From positions 124,001 to 188,000 of the forward strand of contig JARSSO010000063.1 in NCBI GenBank assembly GCA_029624765.1: 64,000 bases of DNA, read 5' to 3'. Source of the DNA: Candidatus Contendibacter sp. Its GTDB lineage: Bacteria; Pseudomonadota; Gammaproteobacteria; Competibacterales; Competibacteraceae. The translations under genes were made by a program, and so were the position numbers. Shown here piece after piece: positions 1-9,620 of this stretch (position 1 is the stretch's first letter; every line of letters begins with the position of its first letter). The notes under the pieces are model-generated. The model was not told the DNA's origin and ran no database searches. It worked only from the letters and a program-made list of their open reading frames with translations.

Positions 1-385
1 GTTTTTCATAAGCACTACCATCGCCGAGATGAGCACCAGCAAACCAAGCCTCCAGCCAACGGGTGGTTTGCGCTTGCCAGGGAAACGTGTAATGCACCAG
101 AGCATCGCCAGCCTTGACCTCGTCAGCGCGCATGTAGAGCAAGTCGCCGTGCCGGTAGACCAGAACGGGATGCTTGATAGAGGTTTGCAACCGCACGCCC
201 CGCGAGATCAATTCAATATTTTCACTTTGGGGAACGCGCGTGGTCAGGTGACGTTCGACAGGACGCATCTCGAAACAGCGGTTTTCCACGTCATAGCAAA
301 GCATCTGCTGGTGGCGTTCACGCACGGCTTGCTCGGCGGTCACTAAACCGCATTCGGTAACCACCGTTGTGTTCGGGGAAACACA
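1..385 (-). mobile_element. Intein (N-terminal splicing region and start of homing endonuclease) inside nrdJ
   Basis: From Cys134 of the reading frame the sequence stops resembling the reductase and shows intein blocks. Block A is CVSPNTTVVTECGLV, with the nucleophilic Cys1. Block B is GVRLQTSIKHPVLVY, with the T-x-x-H signature that assists N-terminal cleavage. About 30 residues later EAWFAGAHLGDGSAY resembles the first LAGLIDADG endonuclease helix. The intein therefore probably carries a DOD-type homing endonuclease. The C-terminal splicing motif (His-Asn) and the C-extein are beyond the edge, so activity cannot be judged. Inteins are known in ribonucleotide reductase genes; this site lies in a conserved stretch of the enzyme. 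Confidence 0.85.
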
Positions 386-784
386 GCCCGCTTTCAGCGT
401 CAGTCCCGCCTCGTGCACCTTGCGCAGGATGTCGTCCATGGAATCCAGAATCGTGCCGGACACCGTGCAGTTGATGGTGGAAGTGGCCGGCTTGTGCTCC
501 CAGGCGCCCGCGTTGGAAATGATCCGCCCCGCCGGGATGGCGCCGTGACGCAAAGCCCACAGGAATCGCTCGTACCAAAGTTCGCGCAGTTCCGGGGTCG
601 TTTCCACGTCCGCCAACGCCCTGGCCACGCGCTGGTGGGTACCGTCGATGGTCTCGTCGATCGCTCGTCCGTCCTTGGCCTTCAGCCGATATTTCTTGTC
701 CCAGATATCCCAGGAGGCGGGCTGCAGGGGAACGTCGGCGGCGGCGGTCGAACGGTCGACCGGTTGCAGATGCGCGGTTTTCAT
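1..784 (-). CDS. nrdJ: Adenosylcobalamin-dependent (class II) ribonucleotide reductase, 5' part, intein-interrupted
   Basis: The first 133 codons encode the N-terminus of a B12-dependent ribonucleotide reductase, the cytoplasmic enzyme that makes deoxyribonucleotides without oxygen dependence. The stretch INCTVSGTILDSMDDIL followed by VHEAGLTLKAG (about residues 104-133) is typical of the large class II family. In relatives the next residues would be a Cys and GIGYEF; here an intein begins at that Cys (residue 134). The frame stays open to the left edge, so the C-extein lies outside the window. The ATG at 784 has GGGAG eight bases upstream. The gene is divergent from the lipoprotein gene at 1092. 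The family call is from remembered motifs, not a search. Confidence 0.88.
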   Translation of the reverse strand, partial: MKTAHLQPVDRSTAAADVPLQPASWDIWDKKYRLKAKDGRAIDETIDGTHQRVARALADVETTPELRELWYERFLWALRHGAIPAGRIISNAGAWEHKPATSTINCTVSGTILDSMDDILRKVHEAGLTLKAGCVSPNTTVVTECGLVTAEQAVRERHQQMLCYDVENRCFEMRPVERHLTTRVPQSENIELISRGVRLQTSIKHPVLVYRHGDLLYMRADEVKAGDALVHYTFPWQAQTTRWLEAWFAGAHLGDGSAYEK

Positions 785-906
785 AAGCCGGTCTCCCGGA
801 GGCTGGCGGTGGCTTTGCTTCAGGCCAGCGGATTTTAGGATATCGAAAGAAAAATTCCAGACGAAAATTCCATATGATGTAGATATAAGAAAAATGACCA
901 CAACAT

Positions 907-935
907 AATGTGTTGAAACATAAAATCAACACATT
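907..935. promoter_or_regulatory. Perfect 10-bp inverted repeat upstream of nrdJ
   Basis: AATGTGTTGA (907-916) and TCAACACATT (926-935) are perfect inverted repeats separated by 9 bases, in the AT-rich leader between nrdJ and the lipoprotein gene. A weaker dyad CAACA/TGTTG overlaps it at 901-915. The position, about 120 bases upstream of the nrdJ start, suits an operator. It does not clearly match the NrdR box as I remember it, so the binding protein is unknown. Apart from this repeat and the promoter at 1006 I see nothing else in 785-1091, and no cobalamin riboswitch. Confidence 0.5.
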
Positions 936-1005
936 GTTTCCGCTCGTAATCGGCGCGCTCGAAAAAGCCGCCCGAAACTTCGTTGGCGGGTTGGTGGAAA
1001 CTTGG

Positions 1006-1034
1006 TTGTCAAGGGGTGGCACCGGTGGTATAAC
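1006..1034 (+). promoter_or_regulatory. Sigma-70 type promoter for the lipoprotein genes
   Basis: A TTGTCA box (1006-1011) is separated by 17 bases from TATAAC (1029-1034), close to the sigma-70 consensus. The expected transcription start would be near 1041, about 50 bases before the lipoprotein ATG at 1092. Confidence 0.6.
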
Positions 1035-1091
1035 CGGCTAAACTTTGCGGGGTACCGCTGATAATCGGACACAAAAACCGAGGGAGAACCC

Positions 1092-1790
1092 ATGAAGATC
1101 TCGTATGCCCCTCTTGCAATACTCTGCCTTGGGCTGGGGGCGTGTATGTCCCAAGTGCCCGTTGCGACCACCTATCCCGTAAATTTCCAGAAAAAGATGC
1201 AGGCCGCCCACCATTGGGATGTCCTCGCCGCCGACGTGGCGAAACGACTGCACGATCACCTGATCGGTTCCGGCGAACCGCAGGGCCGTCCAGTCGCCTT
1301 GAACGTTCAACAACCGCGCTACAACAGCCAATTCGGCATGGCTTTCCACAACCTGCTGATCACGCATCTGCTGGAGCAGGGGTTTGTCATGAGCGAGAAC
1401 CCGTCCGCCGGCTTGCCGGTCAGTTACGACATCCAAGTGGTGACCCATAAGGATCGTGGGTTCATCCGGCCGACGCCAGGTCTATTCACGGCGTTGACAG
1501 GCACCGTGCTGGTGATCCGCGACGTGGCGGACAGCCACTCGGCCGTGGCGGCGACCATGCTGGGGGCGGTTGCCCTGGACGTGGCGAGTGGCTTCGTGAC
1601 CGATACTCCAAACAGCGAAATCATCGTGACGACCTCGGTGATGAACGGGGATCGCTATGTATCCCGCTTGCGGGATATCTACTACGTCAGCGACAACAAC
1701 GTGGATCAATATATCGCCAAGGGACCGGCCCCGGTCACCACCCGCATGATGGAAGTGGTTGGATGCGTTTCAGGCACCCAGTGTCCATGA
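1092..1790 (+). CDS. Putative lipoprotein of unknown function
   Basis: The 232-residue product starts with a lipoprotein signal, MKISYAPLAILCLGLGAC, whose lipobox LGAC places the acylated Cys at residue 18. The mature part has no motif I recognise; a hydrophobic Gly/Ala-rich segment near residues 153-167 could be a short beta or membrane-contact region. AGGGAGAA lies just before the ATG. The next gene, also a lipoprotein, follows after about 40 bases on the same strand, so the two are probably co-transcribed from the promoter at 1006. The partner suggests an outer-membrane role, but I cannot assign a function. Confidence 0.75.
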   Translation: MKISYAPLAILCLGLGACMSQVPVATTYPVNFQKKMQAAHHWDVLAADVAKRLHDHLIGSGEPQGRPVALNVQQPRYNSQFGMAFHNLLITHLLEQGFVMSENPSAGLPVSYDIQVVTHKDRGFIRPTPGLFTALTGTVLVIRDVADSHSAVAATMLGAVALDVASGFVTDTPNSEIIVTTSVMNGDRYVSRLRDIYYVSDNNVDQYIAKGPAPVTTRMMEVVGCVSGTQCP

Positions 1791-1829
1791 CGGGTTTTGA
1801 CGGAAACCGAATCAGAGGTGATTAAAGCC

Positions 1830-2405
1830 ATGAATTGGAATGTAATGGGCTTACGCGGGGCTGTTGCATTGTTGGTCGCATCCAGCTTGGGCATTCTGGG
1901 GTGCGCCTCCTGGGGAAATGACGATGCCGCCGCCTCAACCCGGCCGGTCATTCGCGACACCAACCTGGTCGATGCCAGCCACGCCGCCGCCGACGCTCTG
2001 CTGGCGCGGGCGCCCTGGCTGAAGGAGCGGCGCGAGCCGCTGCTGGCCACCACCTTCGTCGACATCAACAATCTCGAAACCTCGTCCGCGCTGGGTCGCG
2101 TCATCGGCGACCAGGTGGGTTCCCGATTCACCCAACAGGGCTTCACGGTGATCGAGATCAAGATGCGCAGCAACATCTTCGTCGCCGAGGGGACAGGAGA
2201 ATTGATGTTGTCGCGTTCGGTTCGAGAGATCAGCCATTCGCACAACGCGGCGGCGGTGATCACGGGCACTTACGCGGTCGCGCGGCAATCGGTGTATGTG
2301 ACCGCCCGTCTGATTCGCGCCACCGACAATCTGGTGCTGGCGGCGTATGACTACGTGCTGCCGTATGGGCCGGACGCCAAGGCGCTGGTGGCCGCGCAGC
2401 AATAA
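1830..2405 (+). CDS. FlgO-like outer-membrane lipoprotein
   Basis: The start is taken at the ATG at 1830, preceded by AGAGGTG, which gives a lipoprotein signal with lipobox LGILGC. The mature domain resembles the FlgO family: a DINNLETSSALGRVIGDQV segment, then FTQQGFTVIEIKMR, and a conserved core ending near AVITGTYAVARQSVYVTARLI. FlgO proteins are outer-membrane lipoproteins first described with flagella in Vibrio. No flagellar gene is present here, so a broader envelope role is likely. The product is 191 residues. The gene is followed by a strong terminator at 2437. Confidence 0.75.
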   Translation: MNWNVMGLRGAVALLVASSLGILGCASWGNDDAAASTRPVIRDTNLVDASHAAADALLARAPWLKERREPLLATTFVDINNLETSSALGRVIGDQVGSRFTQQGFTVIEIKMRSNIFVAEGTGELMLSRSVREISHSHNAAAVITGTYAVARQSVYVTARLIRATDNLVLAAYDYVLPYGPDAKALVAAQQ

Positions 2406-2436
2406 AATACCGCCGCTAACGCGAATCCTCGCCAAG

Positions 2437-2469
2437 ACGCCCTTCCCCCGTCCGGGGGAAGGGCGTTTT
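2437..2469 (+). terminator. Rho-independent terminator after the FlgO-like gene
   Basis: CGCCCTTCCCCC (2438-2449) pairs perfectly with GGGGGAAGGGCG (2454-2465) around a 4-base loop, followed by TTTT. It sits between the convergent lipoprotein operon and metF and may also slow transcription arriving from metF. Confidence 0.85.
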
Positions 2470-2489
2470 CGTTGCGGCGGAGGCAAGGT

Positions 2490-3347
2490 CTAGGCGTTGA
2501 TGGTCAATCCTAACCGTTCGCAGATCGCCAGCGTCGGGCCAGCCTGATTCATGGTATAGAAGTGCAGGCCCGGCGCACCGCCCGTCAGCAAGCGTCGGCA
2601 CAGGTCGGCAACCACCTCCACCCCATAGGCGCGGATCGCGTCGCGGTCGTCGCCAAAGCTTTCCAGCCGTTTGCGAATCCAGCGCGGGATTTCCGCCCCG
2701 CAGTTGTCCGAGAACCGCGCGAGTTGAGTGAAATTGGTGATCGGCATGATGCCGGGCACGATGGGCAAATCCAGCCCCAGCTTCTCGCAGTCGTCCACGA
2801 AGCGAAAGTAGGAATCCGGGTTGTAGAAGTACTGGGTGATGGCTCCATTGGCGCCGGCTTCGACCTTGCGCTTGAAGTTGAGCAAATCGCGCTCGGTGTT
2901 CGGGGCCTGTGGATGAAATTCGGGATAGGCGGCCACTTCGATGTGAAAGTGATCGCCAGTCTCGGCGCGGATGAACGCCACCAGATCGTTGGCGTAGCGG
3001 AACTCGCCGAATTCCCGCATCCCGGATGGCAAATCGCCGCGCAGGGCGACGAGGCGACGGATGCCCTGGGCGCGATAGTGGTCCAGAATTTCCCGAATTC
3101 CCGCGCGGGTGGAAGCCACGCAAGTCAGATGTGGGGCGGCGTCCACGCCGCTGTGCGCCTGAATCGCCTGGATCGCCTGGAAGGTGCGTTCCCGGGTGGA
3201 GCCTCCCGCGCCGTAGGTGACCGAGAAGAACGCCGGCCGCATCCGCATCAACTCCTCGCGGGCAGTGAATAGCTTGCGCATCCCTTCGTCGGTGTTGGGC
3301 GGGAAGAATTCGCAACTGAAGATTTGAGGCCAGTTTGACTGTGGCAT
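2490..3347 (-). CDS. metF: 5,10-methylenetetrahydrofolate reductase
   Basis: This cytoplasmic flavoprotein reduces 5,10-methylene-THF to 5-methyl-THF for methionine synthesis. The 285-residue length is normal for bacterial MetF. Family hallmarks are the N-terminal SCEFFPP with the catalytic-type Glu13, SVTYGAGGS (about 42-50), the LRGD segment and ITQYFYN (about 174-180). The start ATG shares its A with the TAA of the upstream aspartic protease gene (TAATG), so translation is probably coupled. Function fits with metK and ahcY a few kb away, although the AT-rich protease/AAA insert now separates them. Confidence 0.95.
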   Translation of the reverse strand: MPQSNWPQIFSCEFFPPNTDEGMRKLFTAREELMRMRPAFFSVTYGAGGSTRERTFQAIQAIQAHSGVDAAPHLTCVASTRAGIREILDHYRAQGIRRLVALRGDLPSGMREFGEFRYANDLVAFIRAETGDHFHIEVAAYPEFHPQAPNTERDLLNFKRKVEAGANGAITQYFYNPDSYFRFVDDCEKLGLDLPIVPGIMPITNFTQLARFSDNCGAEIPRWIRKRLESFGDDRDAIRAYGVEVVADLCRRLLTGGAPGLHFYTMNQAGPTLAICERLGLTINA

Positions 3348-3766
3348 TATTTGAGGGGTTTCTTGGGAATGTAGGGCGTCTGTGGATTGACGACCAAGGT
3401 CTGTTGACGAGGATTGATGACCACATCCATATCTTCCAGAGGAATGACCCCCAGCAGGGGTTCGGTGTCGCCAGGCAATACCATCGCCCGCACCGTCGTG
3501 GCGCGGTTGGCGAAACGGACATCCACGGGGCCTACAATGTCCAGTTTGATCCGTCTGCCATCAGCCATTTCCGCCAATTGTTCGTCCAGTTTGGGCAAAC
3601 CTAACTGGATAGCGATATCTTCGTTGATCGCCAGCATGTAAGCACCGCTATCGACCAAGGCTTTGATCGGAATATGTCGAACCTGATCGGATTGCAGATA
3701 GCCCCGCCGTTGCAGCGCAAGATCATCGCTGTTGAATAATTCAAGATCAGCATAAATCAAACCCAT
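3347..3766 (-). CDS. Retropepsin-like (clan AA) aspartic protease
   Basis: The 139-residue protein has a single retropepsin-type active-site motif, LVDSGAYMLAI (about residues 37-47), in place of the usual D-T/S-G. It ends with LLGVIPLEDMDVVINP, a C-terminal strand pattern typical of small bacterial clan AA proteases. Such proteins act as homodimers; most have no known substrate. The gene overlaps metF by one base (TAATG), which suggests co-translation, though a biochemical link to folate metabolism is not known to me. The 162-base divergent gap to the next gene (3767-3928) is AT-rich and should hold both promoters, but no clear pair of boxes stands out. Confidence 0.8.
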   Translation of the reverse strand: MGLIYADLELFNSDDLALQRRGYLQSDQVRHIPIKALVDSGAYMLAINEDIAIQLGLPKLDEQLAEMADGRRIKLDIVGPVDVRFANRATTVRAMVLPGDTEPLLGVIPLEDMDVVINPRQQTLVVNPQTPYIPKKPLK

Positions 3767-3928
3767 GGCGCCCTCATTACGATTGAAATATTCACCAGCT
3801 TGAATATCCGGTATTTTCTATAAGATGGCAATATGTAGATCGCCTGACTTTGTTGAGTCATTAAGGTGTCATGTGGATGTAATCCGCTCAATGTAGTATG
3901 AAGTTTTATTAAACGCCTTAGATGCAAA

Positions 3929-4456
3929 ATGCTCCAACCCATTTATGCAAAAACCGACAAGGGTCGGAAAGAGATTGAAGGTCGTGTATACGGTCTATCC
4001 GCAAAGGGGCGCAGGGTTCTGATCCTGGTTGATGCCCAGAAAACGGAGGCCGATCTGTCGGTGGCAGCGGGTGTTGGCAAGGAAATCCAACCGTTGTTGA
4101 AGTTGCTGCTCGACGGCGGCTTTATCGCGCCACGCAATGCGCAGGCCGTCCAAGCTTCGAAAGCGCCCACTCCCGTCGTGGCTGAATCTGCATCACCCTC
4201 CCCATCTATACCAAGGCCAAGGCGAACGGAGTACCCACCCGAGGACATCGCGCTGGTCAAAAAAATCATTCTGGACACGATAGATGAATATTTAGGTTTG
4301 CTAGGCGCGGATATCAGGCGGCGAGTCGAAGCATCAAATGATTCCAGCGCGATCATTAACTGTATTGCGAGATGGAATTTAGCCATGCGCGAAAGCAAAC
4401 TGGCTAAGCCTGTCGCCGGTTACTACTTGCAGAAGGTTCAGGCTATTCTGGATTGA
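3929..4456 (+). CDS. Hypothetical protein with winged-helix-like N-terminus
   Basis: I do not recognise this 175-residue protein. The first ~70 residues (GRVYGLSAKGRRVLILVDAQ, then a basic/hydrophobic helix ending LLDGGFIAP) look like a small winged-helix fold. A Ser/Pro/Ala linker at about 73-100 leads to a C-terminal helical domain with LVKKIILDTIDEYLGLLGADI and a Cys in INCIARW. No good ribosome binding site precedes the ATG at 3929; no better in-frame start was seen. It lies at the edge of the AT-richer segment holding the subtilase/AAA pair but on the opposite strand. Confidence 0.6.
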   Translation: MLQPIYAKTDKGRKEIEGRVYGLSAKGRRVLILVDAQKTEADLSVAAGVGKEIQPLLKLLLDGGFIAPRNAQAVQASKAPTPVVAESASPSPSIPRPRRTEYPPEDIALVKKIILDTIDEYLGLLGADIRRRVEASNDSSAIINCIARWNLAMRESKLAKPVAGYYLQKVQAILD

Positions 4457-4518
4457 GATTTTGGCTCTTCGACGGTCTTGTGCGGAATCTGGGTAACCAT
4501 CAGGGAACAGATATATGG

Positions 4519-7116
4519 TTAGGCCGAAGCGACAATTCGGACGGCTAATTTTTCCCGAACGCGTTCGTAAATCGGGATTCCACTTTGCTCTGTAGCTTCC
4601 AAGGTAACAGCAAGACCATAAGGGATTGCTTCATCAAATTTTTGGCCGGTGTCGCCTTGCGCGGCGATTTTTATTCGCAGGCTGTCACCGTCTTGGAAAA
4701 CGCAGGCTTTTTTCCCTTCCAGTACTTCGTGCTGAACCGTGCCCTTTTGAGTTTGTTGCCAGTCAGCGTGTTGTCTATCGACTGCCAAGAGGTTTTTGGG
4801 TGGCTGAAAGCTCAATTTGGCTTTGCGATACACTCGATGGGCGGGATTGACTGGAGTGAGCCAAGCCAGCGTGATAATCAGCCGGCGCCATTCCGTGGTA
4901 TTGCTTAATTCAACGGGAAGTGGAAATTCATATTCATGAGCTTCATCCTGCTGCAATAACCCGGCTCCTAATACCGTAGCACGCTGGGCGGCGCAGGCTT
5001 CTACTCGTGCTAGGTCGGCAATACCATAGCCAAGAAACCGGGCCATTCCTCGTTTTTGTTTTTTGCCTTTTGGAACGACTGTTTTCAGTATGTCTATGGC
5101 TTCATCTGGCCAAGTAGCGCTATGAATAAGTAATGCTTTTAATAATGGAGTAGTGGTATCTCGATTAATGCAATCACCACCGGGTAAGCTTTGCAGTTCT
5201 TCCAAAATTTCGTAAAGCTTAGCGGCGGCGCGAGTTGCTAGTGCAGTGGCATTGCTGGTACCACGGGTCCAAATATAACGATCCGTTGCTCCTGTTCCCC
5301 TATTATCTGGTGCAGCAGTCTTTTGTCCTGGAGGAATTCCAGATTTATCGATGGAATAAGATCCATTCGAGGTAAGGCAGTAGCGATAGAGTTGCCTTCC
5401 ACCGGGTAGCAGGATTTCTGGTTTGATTGCTTGTCGGAAACCCGGACCTAGCCGACTGATTGGGCTGGCAAATTTGTTGGATGGTAGTAAATCAAAGCGT
5501 TTATACTGGTGAGAAATGGTCGAATAATCTATATGTTGAGCGCCTACCGTAAGGACATTCATAGCTTCGCCCGGACTCAATAATCGTCGGGCAGGCAAGG
5601 TGTTTTGGTGGTGGCAGAGCAAGGTTTGAATTATTTCTTCGTCTGATTCGGTGGGAAATGATGATTCATCAATGTCTAAGTTTATATTGCTTGCCTGATT
5701 CCCAGCACTGACACAAAAGAGCAGTTTATATTTCCACGCTAACCAGTCGATCAGTCGTGCCCAAGCACTCATTGCCCAGCAAAAAGGTTGTTCTCCGATA
5801 GAAAGATTGACGATATGGATGTTGGGAGCATTTGGTTCGGTTCCTTCAAACATTTCAACGATGGCTCGGTGTATTCGATCTTCAGCGAAGACACCATCTG
5901 GAATATGTTCTCGCTCTGCAGCATTCCCGTGCCAATAACGGTTTGCTAAATCGGGTTCAAGAATTGGTCGGCAGAATATTCTCCGGCTTAGTGGCGGCTC
6001 GTCAGCATCCTGTTCACCATGTAAAATCAGCGAAGCCATGGCAGTACCATGACGCATTTCCTGCGGTAGATACTTGGGCAATAAGTTGTCGGGATCGTGG
6101 AGGATGATCCTGCCATTCAAAGCATCGTGTTCAGTCAAGGGGTAGCCGTCAAGGAGGGCTACAACCGGTGGAATGTCGCTTGGTGGAGGCCTGGAAAACT
6201 CGTAGGGCTTGCTATCTCCAGGTAAAGTCACGACGCCTTGAGCTATCGGCAGAAAGGTTCTGATGGCGTTATTACGAAATAAGGTAGCTAGGCCAGTTTC
6301 ATCTTCCGATTCCAGTACTAGGAATGCGGAATGTGCTATAGATACGGGGATTCGGCCTTTCAAAGCATGAAAATGAATTTCATCTATCCGTATATTCGCC
6401 AAAATTTCTCCGCCAGCGGCAATAATCGCTTGGCGGACAGTGTGTTCTTCGTCTTGTTGATAGGCTTGGCGACTGGAGTCATCCGATTTTTCGGGATAAC
6501 AAAGTTCTGCACGGAAAGCGACAGGAGCATTCGGATCGTCTTTAATACTCTGCGCCCAATCGTCCAGGATACCAGAGTCAAGCAACCGATCTTTGGCGTT
6601 CCAGCGGCGGATTTCTTTAGCATGGTTGAAAATATCTCGCCATTTGGCATTCCCCTGACCAAGAGGTTGTTCCTTCTTGAAACGCTCCCAGAGTTTTAGA
6701 AGTTCCTCTAATGCACGTTGACCGGTCATTCCCAGATAAAGCCGCCCATCCAAGCGTTTATCATTACGCTGTCCGTTTTTGTCCAGATAATAAAAATCAT
6801 CGTCTGGCTCTAAATCATCAAGGTCAATTTCACCAAGCCAGCCTATGCCAATAGCTTGAGCTGCACGGTAAAAATCTTCAATGCGCCCACGGGTTTCGAT
6901 AACCAGAACGAACTCAGGAAAAAGACCTTGGGAATCTGTTTGAAGCGCTAACCGTTCGGCCTCAAAAGCTTGTTGCAGGCGCTTGAATTGGGGACCAAGG
7001 CGTTTTATTTGCTGCGATCTATCCGGCGCATGTGGTAGTGTTCCTCTGGCGGTTCCTGGATCGCGCTTGGCGCGTTGAAAAGATGGGAAAATTAACAGCG
7101 GCTGTTCCGACGCCAT
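4519..7116 (-). CDS. Subtilisin-like (S8) serine protease, partner of an AAA+ ATPase
   Basis: The 865-residue protein has an N-terminal region of about 310 residues without a known motif, followed by an S8 peptidase core. The full triad can be placed: Asp323 in ALLDGYPL, His356 in RHGTAMAS and Ser621 in RGTSNATALA, with oxyanion Asn473 in SAGN. There is no signal peptide, so it should act in the cytoplasm, unlike most secreted subtilases. About 200 residues follow the Ser, perhaps a beta-rich regulatory domain. A good AGGAG precedes the ATG. It lies 20 bases downstream of the AAA+ gene. Base composition is clearly more AT-rich than the flanks, suggesting transfer. A regulated proteolysis or defence role is inference. 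Confidence 0.88.
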   Translation of the reverse strand: MASEQPLLIFPSFQRAKRDPGTARGTLPHAPDRSQQIKRLGPQFKRLQQAFEAERLALQTDSQGLFPEFVLVIETRGRIEDFYRAAQAIGIGWLGEIDLDDLEPDDDFYYLDKNGQRNDKRLDGRLYLGMTGQRALEELLKLWERFKKEQPLGQGNAKWRDIFNHAKEIRRWNAKDRLLDSGILDDWAQSIKDDPNAPVAFRAELCYPEKSDDSSRQAYQQDEEHTVRQAIIAAGGEILANIRIDEIHFHALKGRIPVSIAHSAFLVLESEDETGLATLFRNNAIRTFLPIAQGVVTLPGDSKPYEFSRPPPSDIPPVVALLDGYPLTEHDALNGRIILHDPDNLLPKYLPQEMRHGTAMASLILHGEQDADEPPLSRRIFCRPILEPDLANRYWHGNAAEREHIPDGVFAEDRIHRAIVEMFEGTEPNAPNIHIVNLSIGEQPFCWAMSAWARLIDWLAWKYKLLFCVSAGNQASNINLDIDESSFPTESDEEIIQTLLCHHQNTLPARRLLSPGEAMNVLTVGAQHIDYSTISHQYKRFDLLPSNKFASPISRLGPGFRQAIKPEILLPGGRQLYRYCLTSNGSYSIDKSGIPPGQKTAAPDNRGTGATDRYIWTRGTSNATALATRAAAKLYEILEELQSLPGGDCINRDTTTPLLKALLIHSATWPDEAIDILKTVVPKGKKQKRGMARFLGYGIADLARVEACAAQRATVLGAGLLQQDEAHEYEFPLPVELSNTTEWRRLIITLAWLTPVNPAHRVYRKAKLSFQPPKNLLAVDRQHADWQQTQKGTVQHEVLEGKKACVFQDGDSLRIKIAAQGDTGQKFDEAIPYGLAVTLEATEQSGIPIYERVREKLAVRIVASA

Positions 7117-7136
7117 GTACTACTCTCCTATTTGCT

Positions 7137-8126
7137 TTATTCATTCACTTCGGAGTTGGTCTTCACCGTAGCCCGATTTTGCCACTGCCTGAGTTTGAGT
7201 TGAGTCAGTTCGCGTGGATGATCGGTTTTTCCTGCCAGAATGGCTTGTCGAAAAACATCTACACAAAATTCTTCGACCTCGGCAAAACTATGTCCCAAAA
7301 GCTTTTCAGCAATAGTCCCAGACGCCAGGTTGAATTGGAAACGGCGTCGTTCAGCAAAGGATTCAACGAACTTGGCGATCTGGTTCCGGGTTGGCGCTGG
7401 GAGGATTATCCGTAATTGGAAGCGACGCCATGCTGCTCTATCTAGCAATTCCGGGTGGTTGCTGGCGGCGATAGTGACTACGTAGTCGGGCAGGCGATCA
7501 ATTTGCGTAAGCAGTGTACCAACGACTCGCTTGATTTCGCCGGTCTCCCGATTATCTCCCCGTTCCTTTCCGAGAATCTCAAACTCGTCAAAAAATAAAA
7601 CACAACGCTGTGTTCGGGCATAGTCGAATACTTTTTGCAACCGACTTCCCGTTTCTCCCAGGAAGCTACCGATAAGGCTTTCGTAGCGAACCACGAGCAA
7701 CGGGACAGCCAGTTCGTAAGCGATGGCTTCAGCAAGCGTTGTTTTACCATTACCGGGAGGGCCGGCAACCAGGAGTTTATGACGCGGCGACAGGCCATAG
7801 GTTTTTAAGAGATCACTGCGATGCTGTTCCGTAATCAGTTCGCGACAAAGAGATCCCGTTTCTGGAGTGAGTACCAGCATATCCAACGGGCGCTCAGGAG
7901 TTTGTTCTAAAACAAAAGAATGTGCCCCATTTTCACCAAGAGTCCGGCGCGCTTGAGACAGGTTGGTGGGGGCATTTTGAAGAATAGAAACTAGGCGATC
8001 AGCTAAAACATGATGTTTTTTGGCGCGTTCATCGGCAACCAGGGCTTCAGCGTGGCGCCGAAATAATGCGGCATCACCTGAAACCCCGGCCTTTACGAGT
8101 CCAATCAACAAATCTGCATTTGCCAT
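7137..8126 (-). CDS. AAA+ ATPase paired with the S8 protease
   Basis: This 329-residue protein carries one AAA+ module. Walker A is AGPPGNGKTT (about 121-130), Walker B is CVLFFDEF (about 175-182), sensor 1 lies in TIAASNHPELLDRA, and the following RRF has the look of an arginine-finger region. An N-terminal helical domain of about 90 residues may recognise substrate or partner. It is the upstream gene of a two-gene unit with the subtilase and shares its low GC content. By analogy with AAA-protease pairs it may unfold or gate targets for the protease; this is inference. The ATG at 8126 has only a weak upstream purine tract. Confidence 0.88.
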   Translation of the reverse strand: MANADLLIGLVKAGVSGDAALFRRHAEALVADERAKKHHVLADRLVSILQNAPTNLSQARRTLGENGAHSFVLEQTPERPLDMLVLTPETGSLCRELITEQHRSDLLKTYGLSPRHKLLVAGPPGNGKTTLAEAIAYELAVPLLVVRYESLIGSFLGETGSRLQKVFDYARTQRCVLFFDEFEILGKERGDNRETGEIKRVVGTLLTQIDRLPDYVVTIAASNHPELLDRAAWRRFQLRIILPAPTRNQIAKFVESFAERRRFQFNLASGTIAEKLLGHSFAEVEEFCVDVFRQAILAGKTDHPRELTQLKLRQWQNRATVKTNSEVNE

Positions 8127-8179
8127 GGCTGAGATGCTTGGAAGGGCAATTCGGGAATTGTACCGCCCCTAAACGCATC

Positions 8180-9598
<1,419 letters not shown>

Positions 9599-9620
9599 AC
9601 GTACTCCATCTACGGTTGAA

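Noticed and set aside
901..935. NrdR box
   Set aside because: The dyad is symmetrical but does not match the NrdR consensus as I remember it, so it is reported only as an inverted repeat.
318..1022. Alternative frame across the nrdJ start
   Set aside because: The other minus-strand frame gives a clear ribonucleotide reductase N-terminus and intein motifs.
785..1091. Cobalamin riboswitch upstream of nrdJ
   Set aside because: No B12-box-like sequence or long structured leader was found on the minus strand.
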